A stretch of 64,000 nucleotides of DNA from Streptomyces mangrovi (GTDB lineage: Bacteria; Actinomycetota; Actinomycetes; Streptomycetales; Streptomycetaceae). Below the pieces are notes generated by a model. It was not told the origin of the DNA, made no database searches, and saw nothing but the letters and a program-made list of their open reading frames with translations. Position 1 is the first letter of the stretch, and each line of letters opens with the position of its first letter. Shown here one piece after another: positions 43,217 through 51,500 of this stretch. Where the stretch lies: contig NZ_FOSG01000024.1 of assembly GCF_900114215.1 (NCBI RefSeq), forward strand, positions 1 through 64,000. The letters run 5' to 3'. A program made the position numbers and the translations under genes.

Positions 43217-43974
43217 GCCGGTGTACTCCCGGGCTTGTGTTGGGTTTGCCATTGGGCGGCCGTGGTCTTCAAGTCGTGGTGGCCGAGCACGTGGAGGGCG
43301 TGGATGAGGGCTTGGAGGAAGAGGTCCCGCTGCTCGGGGGTGTCCGTGGCGGTGACGAGCTGGTCGATGAAGCGTCTGATGTCGCCGCGGGTGCCGTCGT
43401 CCTCGCGCTCGCACGGGGCAGGGAGATCACCCAGCTCCTTAACCAGGTCCGACAGCTGATCGAAACGGTCGGGGAATTGGTTGATCCACCACACCCGGCG
43501 CAGGCTCGGATCGGCGAGCACGCGCTGCAGGTGGGCTAGGCGGCGCATCTCCGCCTCGTGCTCGAGGTCGATGTTCTGGTGTCGGCGTGTGTGCTCCTCG
43601 GCCAGTTCGCGATCTCGGGCCGAGACGGCCAGTTGCACCGAGCCGATGACCTCCAGCCCGGCTGCGGGGCTGTGCCATCGAGCCATGGCGGTGTTGGCCG
43701 CGTCCTGAGCTGCGGCGAGGTCGAGAACGGAGTACGAGCTCAGGACGCGGTCGGCGCCGTGGCGCAGATGGTGACGGGCGAGGGCGGCAGAGTCATGATG
43801 ACCGGGCATTTCGTCCTGCTTTGGACGCCACGCGCCGTCGATGCGTACGGTGAAGAACACACTGGGGATGCGGCTGGGCATCCGCTCGCCGCTCATGACG
43901 AGCGGATGCGCCGTTTCGCTATCGGAGATGGGCAGTGCCGGCCGGGCGGTTCGGCGCCAGGGCAGGATGCTCAC
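43213..43974 (-). CDS. Hypothetical coiled-coil protein in the cyclase operon
   Basis: 253 residues from the GTG at 43974, overlapping the NTPase stop as GTGA. The middle (LEVIGSVQLAVSARDRELAE, then a charged helix, then RLAHLQRVLADPSLRRVWWI) looks like a stomatin/SPFH-like strand plus coiled coil, but I am not sure of this. The C-terminus is helical (RDLFLQALIHALHVLGHHDL). Both ends are coupled to neighbours, so it is a component of the same system. Confidence 0.6.
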   Translation of the reverse strand: MSILPWRRTARPALPISDSETAHPLVMSGERMPSRIPSVFFTVRIDGAWRPKQDEMPGHHDSAALARHHLRHGADRVLSSYSVLDLAAAQDAANTAMARWHSPAAGLEVIGSVQLAVSARDRELAEEHTRRHQNIDLEHEAEMRRLAHLQRVLADPSLRRVWWINQFPDRFDQLSDLVKELGDLPAPCEREDDGTRGDIRRFIDQLVTATDTPEQRDLFLQALIHALHVLGHHDLKTTAAQWQTQHKPGSTPA

Positions 43975-45992
43975 GCTGCCGAACGGGTCTCTTCACCGGT
44001 GGGCTCGCGCCCGGTACCGAGCTCGGTGGGAGGCGCTGCTTGCGTGTAGATCAACTGGTCGACCAGCTTGTGGCGTCGGGCCCGCCCCAGTTCGGTGCTG
44101 TTCGAGGAACCCACCAGCAGCCTGGCGACCCCCTGCTGGCCGAGGTGTCCGCGGATCACCGCTGCCACCACAGGCAGGACCGTGTCATCCGGCAGCTCGG
44201 AGGAGTCCAGCCAGGCTGCCAGGCTGGTGAGGGCCGCTTCGGCCACAGCGGGCTCCAAGAGCGCCGCACGCCAGCCGCGGACGAGGAGCTGCCTGGCCAG
44301 CGTGCTGGCCGAGTCGTCCGGGGTCTCCCCAGCCATAAGCGATGGGAGGAGATCCTGATCGGTGATATCGGTCAGTGCCAGGAAGATGCTCGCTCCGGCT
44401 TGGCGCACGCTGCCGTCGGCGGAACTCGACCAGTCGATGATTTCCGACAGCACCAGAACTCGCTGCTCGGGACGGCCGACAAGGGTACGCGCCGCGCTTG
44501 CTACCGCTTCGCGCGCTTTGCCGTCGGACCGCGAGGCCAATAGACGCAGCCGGGTCAATGCCACCCGCGGGTACTCCCGGCCCAGCCTGCCGGCGCAGAT
44601 CTCGGCCACCGCCGCAGCCAATGCCTCGCTGGTGTTCTTCTGGTGAGCCCAGTCGTACAGCTGCTTGCGGACACCAGCCCCCGTAGCCGGATGGAGCGCC
44701 ATGCTCTCCAGGATCTCCACAGCCAGCCGCCGGTGCCGGGTGTGCCCCTTGTCGATCCAGTCGCTCACCACGGACCGCACCGTCGCGCCGCCGGGGAGCA
44801 GAGACAGGCGGACAAGAGATTCCGCGATGCGCCGCAGATGGCGCTCGGCGACTCCGTTCGGAGCGCTGATCTTCGAGGCCCATTCCAGTAGTGCCTGCCG
44901 CAGCTGCGGCCGCTGCTGCCACACATGCATCAAGACAGCCCCGGGCAACCCGTGCCTCTTGGCTTCCAACGAGATGTTCTCGCCGATCTGTGAGGCCTCG
45001 ATGGTGTCCAGTCGCTGGCACAAATCCCGGCCGGCCAGTGCGCCGCCAGGAGGCAGGACGCCCCCGACCTCTTTGAAGAACTGATCGGCCGCTTCCATCA
45101 CGACATCGGCCGGCACATCCTCCAGCAAAGCGGCGGCCACCAAGAGCGCCCGCTCGCGCAGGTCCTCCGCGCTGGAGTGCTTCTCGAACCAGCCCTGCAG
45201 GTACCTTTTCCAGCCGGTGAACTCCTCCTTGACCGTGTCCCTGTCGTCGCTTTCGGATTCGGCGACGAGCCGGGCCAGACGAGCCGCGTCGGAGGCGTGC
45301 GTCGCCGCCGCGAGTAGTTCCTCAAGGGGAGTGCCTGACAGCCAGTCCACTCTGTCGGGGGCCAGGCACTGCAGGTGGGCCCTGGCGACTTCCGTCGCTG
45401 CTGGCCGGACCAGGCGTACATGGGGCACAGAGGCCAGATGTCCAGGATCCCAGGCACCCGGCGTCGCCAGGATGATCAGAACGGCTTCCTTCTCCCCGGC
45501 TTCCTTCTGGTAGCCGGACAGCCCCGAGTAGAAGCTTTCGGGCAGCGACCCGTGGTCCGTCAGGTCGAGGATGAAGCCGTGCTTCCTGGTGGCGGGGATT
45601 TGTTCGATGCGTGGCTGCTCCCAGTCCGGTACCAGCCAGCGGATGCGCTCGCGAGGAACCCCCATCCCATGAAGTGCTCGCAGCGCAGCTGTCCGGCGCC
45701 CTGTGCCCGCCTCACCGAGAAGGACCAGCACACTGCGTCGCTGGTCGAACCGGCGTAGCGCGCCCACAGCCTCAGCCACCCGGCCCGGTCGGCCATCGAC
45801 CGATGCATCAACGAAAGCATGTTGCACGAGATCCATTTCGCGCTTGCCTACGCTGACGCCGTGCAGGTGCTCCCAGCCGCGCACGTACTCGTGACGGTTG
45901 TAGTCACCGCCGACCTGGGTCACCCTGGCGTGCCCCGATGCCTCAACTCGCTGCTGCACCGGAGGCGTCCCGGCGTCTTCGTACGTCGTCAC
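43971..45992 (-). CDS. STAND/AAA-like protein with variant P-loop, coupled to nucleotide cyclase
   Basis: 673 residues from the GTG at 45992 (GGAG upstream), overlapping the cyclase stop as GTGA. The N-terminus carries EASGHARVTQVGGD at 17-30, which recurs at the C-terminus of the cyclase. A P-loop-like LLGEAGTGRRTA follows at 91-102, with Arg where Walker A has Lys. Walker B-like FILDLTDHG is also weak, so ATP hydrolysis is doubtful. The remaining 500 residues are helical repeats (HEAT/TPR-like). It may be a sensor or effector controlled by the cyclic nucleotide made by its neighbour; this is inference. Confidence 0.75.
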   Translation of the reverse strand: MTTYEDAGTPPVQQRVEASGHARVTQVGGDYNRHEYVRGWEHLHGVSVGKREMDLVQHAFVDASVDGRPGRVAEAVGALRRFDQRRSVLVLLGEAGTGRRTAALRALHGMGVPRERIRWLVPDWEQPRIEQIPATRKHGFILDLTDHGSLPESFYSGLSGYQKEAGEKEAVLIILATPGAWDPGHLASVPHVRLVRPAATEVARAHLQCLAPDRVDWLSGTPLEELLAAATHASDAARLARLVAESESDDRDTVKEEFTGWKRYLQGWFEKHSSAEDLRERALLVAAALLEDVPADVVMEAADQFFKEVGGVLPPGGALAGRDLCQRLDTIEASQIGENISLEAKRHGLPGAVLMHVWQQRPQLRQALLEWASKISAPNGVAERHLRRIAESLVRLSLLPGGATVRSVVSDWIDKGHTRHRRLAVEILESMALHPATGAGVRKQLYDWAHQKNTSEALAAAVAEICAGRLGREYPRVALTRLRLLASRSDGKAREAVASAARTLVGRPEQRVLVLSEIIDWSSSADGSVRQAGASIFLALTDITDQDLLPSLMAGETPDDSASTLARQLLVRGWRAALLEPAVAEAALTSLAAWLDSSELPDDTVLPVVAAVIRGHLGQQGVARLLVGSSNSTELGRARRHKLVDQLIYTQAAPPTELGTGREPTGEETRSAA

Positions 45993-46810
45993 GGCTGCTC
46001 CGGGCGGTAAGTGATCTGGTCTCCGCCGACCTGCACCACTTGCGCATGGCCGCTGGCCCTGGCCTTCTGCCTCACCGGGGCTGAACGTTCGCCGGTTTTC
46101 CGGCTCCCGGCCGGTGCCTGCGCCGCAGGATCCCGCAGATGCGGGGGCGGGACATCGCTTTCCTCGGTGATGTAAGGGCTGACCAGTGCCGGCGGCACCC
46201 GGGGGACGAACACCCTGCAGGGCTCTTCGAAGTCCGGCTTTCCCTGCACGCGGGCGGTGGAGACCAGGAACTGGCGCTCGTCGAGCGTCAGGGTACGTCC
46301 CGCGCGCACGGTGCGGCGGAAGGCGATCTCCGAGATCACGGCCGCCAGGAAGGAGCCGTGTTCCAGGGCGGCAGTCATGGCCTGGCGCACGGCCTGGCTG
46401 TCGACGAATCGGCACGCATCGTTGATCGCATCGCCTCGGTAGCCCGGCATCACCAGCGGGCCGGTATGCACGCTGGCCCGCAGCCGGATCGGCGGCGAAT
46501 CGGCCAACCGCGCCTTGTGGCGACGGACGAGCGCGTCGTTCAGGTGGCTGAGTAGATCGATCAGCCGTGCCGCATCCCGGGCCGGCAGCACGAAGATGGC
46601 GCCGTCGCCGGTCTCCTTGTAGTGGTCTTCCTCAGGCCTGACAGGGGTCAGCCCGCTCTGGGCGAACACAGTGGTCAGGACACTGTCCAGATCGGAGCGC
46701 ACCGGAGCCATCTCCGCTTCGGGGATCTGGCTGTAGCCCTTCATATCGACGACCAGGAACGCATGCTCCGGCGGCACGTCGACAGGATCGGGCAGGGCAG
46801 AGGAGGTCAT
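45989..46810 (-). CDS. Class III-like nucleotide cyclase (Pycsar PycC-like)
   Basis: 273 residues. The cyclase core begins with FLVVDMKGYSQIP (metal-binding D22), continues with KETGDGAIFVLP (GDG 68-70) and ends with RASVHTGPLVMPGYRGDAINDACRFVDS. These are the features of class III nucleotidyl cyclases and of Pycsar cytidylate/uridylate cyclases. A linker then leads to ASGHAQVVQVGGDQITY at the C-terminus, shared with the next protein. Upstream lie a Crp/Fnr gene and a PycTM-like effector gene, so the cyclic nucleotide probably serves immune signalling. Whether the product is cCMP, cUMP or cAMP cannot be read from the sequence. Confidence 0.8.
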   Translation of the reverse strand: MTSSALPDPVDVPPEHAFLVVDMKGYSQIPEAEMAPVRSDLDSVLTTVFAQSGLTPVRPEEDHYKETGDGAIFVLPARDAARLIDLLSHLNDALVRRHKARLADSPPIRLRASVHTGPLVMPGYRGDAINDACRFVDSQAVRQAMTAALEHGSFLAAVISEIAFRRTVRAGRTLTLDERQFLVSTARVQGKPDFEEPCRVFVPRVPPALVSPYITEESDVPPPHLRDPAAQAPAGSRKTGERSAPVRQKARASGHAQVVQVGGDQITYRPEQP

Positions 46811-46915
46811 GGAATCGCCGGCCTTTCAATCACATCGGTCGCGGTCGGCGCACCATGCTGGCCGGACCCGGGCGAAGACGGTGCCCAGTACTGGGCACCT
46901 ATCCGGTGCTCTCCG

Positions 46916-47575
46916 TCACGTCTGTGTGTGCGCGTGGGCCTGGATGGAGGCGATGTCCTTGATGAGCAGGCCACCGCCGGCTTCCGTGTCCAGCCAGCCG
47001 TGCTCGCGCCACGCCTTGATCGCCGTTCCGACCGCGTTGCGGGACGCGCCGATCATCTGTGCGAGTTCTGCCTGCGTGAGGCGCACCGAGATCTCCGACG
47101 CCGCTGCGGAGGCGGACCGGGCCAGACGGCTTAGTGCCGAGGCCAGGCGGGCGGGGACCGGGGCGGTGGCGAGTTCCAGCCGCACGGTTTCCGCTTCGCG
47201 GACGCGGGTGATGGCATGGCGCAGCAGCGGGGCCAGGAGATCGTGCTGCTCGACGAAGGCGAGGAAATCGGCAGCGGGGACGATACGCACGTGACAGGTC
47301 TCGGCCGCGATGACGGACGCGGTCCGCGGCTGCGCGTCCAAAACGGCCAACTCGCCCAGTAGCTCGCCGGCTCCCCGCACGGCTAGGAGGGTCCGCTCTC
47401 CGTTCTCTCCGACCAGCGTCACCAGGGCTGATCCGGATTCCAGCACGATGACGTGGGTCCCGGGGTCACCTTGCCGCAGGAGGATGCTGCGGGCCGGGCG
47501 GACCCGCACGGGAGCGAGGTCACGCAGCTTGGACCACAGGCGTGGGCCGATCACGGTGGCATGCGGCTGATACAT
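46916..47575 (-). CDS. Crp/Fnr-family regulator
   Basis: 219 residues from the ATG at 47575 (GGGGG upstream). The cyclic-nucleotide-binding domain covers about 10-125, with the phosphate-binding cassette GELLGELAVLDAQPRTASV at 70-88 containing Glu75 and Arg84, as in cNMP-binding CAP-type proteins. The winged HTH is at 167-195 (TQAELAQMIGASRNAVGTAIKAW). It lies between a PycTM-like effector and the cyclase, all leftward, so it is likely to sense the cyclase product and regulate this operon. Confidence 0.85.
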   Translation of the reverse strand: MYQPHATVIGPRLWSKLRDLAPVRVRPARSILLRQGDPGTHVIVLESGSALVTLVGENGERTLLAVRGAGELLGELAVLDAQPRTASVIAAETCHVRIVPAADFLAFVEQHDLLAPLLRHAITRVREAETVRLELATAPVPARLASALSRLARSASAAASEISVRLTQAELAQMIGASRNAVGTAIKAWREHGWLDTEAGGGLLIKDIASIQAHAHTQT

Positions 47576-47616
47576 GGACCCCCCGAGGTGTGGCACCCGT
47601 CACATGCGGGATGGTC

Positions 47617-48135
47617 TCAAGAGGTGATGTAGGTGATCAACAATCCGATTCCGGCCATACCGAGGGCGGATACTGTGAGGTCTACGGCCACCCTGATGGC
47701 CCGGAACTTCCGGTGGGCGAGCGCGGCCAGCCGCGCCACCTGAAACGCGTCCGCACGCAGCTGCTCCTCACGACCCATGGCGGCAAGAACGGCCATGAGG
47801 GTCTCGGAGTTCTCGTGAGGAGACGGGCCGTCCATCCCGGTGAGCGCCCTGCCGCGCGGAAGCACCGGGCGGATCGCCAACAAGGCGGCGATGAGAGCCG
47901 TGCCCAGCAACCCGCACACCAGCGTCAACGCGGCCCTTACCGGCCACACGGCGTCGTCCAGCGTCGACAGTGCCGCGACATCGACAGCCAACAACCCTCC
48001 AGCCAGGCCACACAACGCTGTTGCTTTGCTGTCGGCCCGCTGCACCTCGACGAACAAGTCTGCGGCCCTGCTCCGCAGCCTGCCCACCGTGTCTTGAGAG
48101 GGAACTGTCGCCGCATCCTCGCCTGATCCGCTCAC
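47617..48135 (-). CDS. Pycsar-type transmembrane effector (PycTM-like)
   Basis: 172 residues from the GTG at 48135 with GGAGGG three bases upstream. The N-terminal helix ends in the family signature VQRADSKATALCGLAGGLLAV, followed by a second membrane helix (ALTLVCGLLGTALIAALLAI) and a third near the C-terminus (LTVSALGMAGIGLLITYI). Pycsar TM effectors bind a cyclic pyrimidine nucleotide and disrupt the membrane to abort infection. It is the first gene of the leftward block PycTM, Crp, cyclase. Confidence 0.78.
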   Translation of the reverse strand: MSGSGEDAATVPSQDTVGRLRSRAADLFVEVQRADSKATALCGLAGGLLAVDVAALSTLDDAVWPVRAALTLVCGLLGTALIAALLAIRPVLPRGRALTGMDGPSPHENSETLMAVLAAMGREEQLRADAFQVARLAALAHRKFRAIRVAVDLTVSALGMAGIGLLITYITS

Positions 48136-48500
48136 GGGCCCTCCACGTTCGAAGCGAAGTACACCAATAACGTGGAACCAAACTGCCTGTGCGCAGGCCT
48201 CGGACGTGCCCATCACAGGGCATAGGCGATGCTCGGTCCGTCACACCAAGGGGTGAAGCCACAGGCTGACTGAGATCAGGCCGTGAAGCCGAATTGGGGT
48301 GCTGACCGGGCCACCCTCAGCCTGTGGCGGGCTGGCGGCTGTCTGTGGTGGGGGAGGGACGCGGAACCTGGCATGATCATCTTCTGCTGGGGGCCGTGGC
48401 GGGGGGGGCTTGCCCGGTAACCGTTCGGTGTCCAATCAGCGCCTGTGGAAGAGTAGTTGGCCGACTTGCGTGGGGCGGGCGGCGACGAGGGGGCCGGGTC
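48136..48500. other. Divergent intergenic region before the RHS toxin
   Basis: 365 bases between the PycTM-like gene and the RHS gene. It should contain both promoters. The in-frame upstream extension of the RHS frame has no good start. No gene is seen. Confidence 0.5.
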
Positions 48501-51500
48501 ATGGCGGTGGTGCTGCCGGACGGTGTGGACACCATTTTGGATCTGATCGGGGTGGGCTGGCCCAACGTCGACGAGGACGCCTACCGCGACATGGCCAAGG
48601 ACCTGCGGGACTTCGCCGACGACGTGGACGAGGACTCCCACGCCGCGCACCAGAGCATGCAGCGGCTGATCTCGTCGGGCCAGAGTGAGGCGCTGGGCGC
48701 GCTGAACGGCTACTGGGGCAAGGTCAAGGACAAGCATCTGAAGGATCTGGGTGACGCGGCCCGGATCTTCGCCGATGCCATGGACGCGGCGGCCGACATC
48801 ATCGAGGGCCGCAAGTGGGTGGCAGTCGGGGAGCTGACCGCGTGCGCGGCCTCGGCGGGTATCTCCCTGGCCGCCGCCCCGTTCACCGCGGGGCTGTCCA
48901 CGCTGATCGGCGCGGGCGCGATCCAGGCCTGCCGGATCGCGGTCAAGCGGGCGATCAAGGAGATGATGGACCTGGCGGTGGAGCAGATCGTCACCGCCAT
49001 GACCGAGCCCGCGGCGGCCGCGCTGGAGAACATGGCCGCCGAACTGGTCGTCCAGCTCGCCTCCAACGGCCTGGGCACCCAGGACGGCGTCGACATCGCA
49101 CAGGTCGGCGCGGCCGGCCGGGAAGGCTTCGCCGACGGCGTGCAGTCCGGCAAGGAGTCCCTGCACCTGGCCTCCGCCGACGGCCCCGCAGCGGGCGGCC
49201 TGCCGAGCCTGGGCGGGATGCTGGGCACCCTGGACATCGACGAGGACGAGCACGACCGGGCCGCGACCAAGCTCAACAGCGTCAGCACCTCGATCAACGG
49301 CCGCACCACCGGCAAGCTGACCAAAGCCAAGAGCAGCCACAACCGCACACGCGGCAAGGACGACGTCGCCCAGGCCATCGACACCGTCGCCGACAAGATG
49401 ATGGCCTCCCTGGAGAAGGCCACCAAACAGCTCGGCGACCACATGGGCGGCGCCCTGCCCAAGGGCGTGCGCGGTATCGCCGGCTCCCACAAGGACAACG
49501 ACCGCCGCACCAAGGACTCCTTCGACAAGATCAAGGTCGACGGCGGAGACGGCCGCGGCGGCCAAGGCGGGAAAGGCCCCGGCGGGGCTGACCGGCCCGG
49601 TAGTCCCGGCTCCCGCCGCGGCGGGGAGCGGCCCCGTTCCCTGCGGGATGCCTCGGAGCAGCCCCGGGAGAAGGCGATCCCGCTGTCCAAGCGCCGCTGC
49701 AAGACCGACCCGGTCGACGTGGCCAGCGGCGAGATGGTCCTGGCCCACACCGACCTGGCCCTGCCGGGGGTGCTGCCGCTGGTGCTGCGCCGCACCCACC
49801 TCTCCAGCTACCGCTGGGGACACTGGTTCGGCCCCACTTGGGCCTCCACCCTGGACGAGCGCCTGGAGGTGACCGACCGCGGCACCCTGTGGGCGCGCGA
49901 GGACGGATCGATCCTCGCCTATCCGGCCCTCCCCGGCGAGGGAAGCGAGGCGGTCTGGCCCCTGGAAGGCGACCGGCTGCCCCTGGCCTTCGCCGAACGC
50001 AGCGTCCTGGGCGAGGTGACCTACGCGGTCACCGATATCCGCTCCGGGATCACCCGCTACTTCACCGGCAGCCCTCACCAGGGCAGCCTGTACTGGCTGA
50101 ACGAGATCGAGGACCGCAACGGCAACAGCGTCCACATTGCGCGGAGCGAGGGCGGCCTGCCCACCGCGGTGACCCACGACGGCGGCTACCGCGTGACCCT
50201 GTCGCGGGACGCGGACCTGGACCGCATCGCAGACATCAGCCTCCACACCCCAAACGGCCCCACCCGCATCACGGCCTTCGGGTACGACGAAGCCGGCCGC
50301 CTGGAGACCGTGACGAACTCCTCCGGCCGGCCGCTGCGCTTCACCTACGACCCGGACGGGCGGATCACGTCCTGGACCGACCGCAACGACTCCACCTACC
50401 ACTACGTCTACGACACCGAAGGACGGGTCAGCCGCACGACCGGCCCGGCCGGCTTCCTGTCGTCCACCTTCGCCTACCAGCCCGCCGGGGCGGACGGCCA
50501 CCGCACCACCCACTTCACCGACTCCACCGGCGCCACCACCGCCTTCCGCATCAACCAGGCCCACCAGGTCGTCACCGAAACCGACCCCCTGGGCCACACC
50601 ACACATTTTGACTTCGACCCCTACGACCGGCTCCTGGCCGTCACCGACCCCCTGGGCCACACCACCCGCTTCGAACGCGATGAGCACGGCAACCTCACCG
50701 CGATGACCGCGCCCGACGGGGCACGCACCACCGCCGCCTACAACCACCTGCACCTCCCCGTCGAGATCACCGAACGCGGCGGCCGGCGGACGCGCTACAC
50801 CTACGACGACCGCGGCAACCTGGCATCCACGACCGACCCGGCCGGCGCGAGAACCGAGTACGAGGTCAACGCCCACGGCCACCTGACCGCCATCCGCGAC
50901 GCCCTGGGCCAGACCACACGGATCACCCCCAACCCGGTCGGCCTCCCCGAGGCGGTCACCGCCCCCGGCGGCGCAACCGCCACCTGCGTACGGGACGCCT
51001 TCGGCCGCGTCACCGTGGCCACCGACGCCCTGGGCCACACCGTCCGCCAGGCGTGGACCGTGGAGGGAAAACCGGCCTGGCGGGAGCTACCCGACGGCAC
51101 CCGGGAGGAATGGACCTGGGACGGCGAAGGCAACCTGCTGCGCCACACCGACCGCATGGGCCGCACCAGCACCCACACCCACACCCACTTCGACCAGCCC
51201 ACCGCCACCCGCACCACCGACGGCGAATACCGCTTCGCCCACGACACCGAACTACGCCTGACCCGCGTCACCAACGCCCAAGGCCTGACCTGGCACTACA
51301 CCTACGACGCGGCCGGCCGCCTGACCCGCGAGACCGACTTCGACGGCCGCACCATCACCTACGAACACGACCCGGCCGGCCGCCTCATATCCCGCACCAA
51401 CGCCGCCGGCCAGACCCTGACCTTCGAACGCGACACCCTCGGCCGCGTCACCGAACTACGCCACAGCGACGGACCGGTCTCCACCTTCACCCACGACGAA

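Noticed and set aside
48276..51038. 920-residue open frame antisense to the RHS gene
   Set aside because: Composition is a Gly/Val-rich antisense shadow of high-GC codons. It has no domain, and the plus strand encodes a clear RHS protein.
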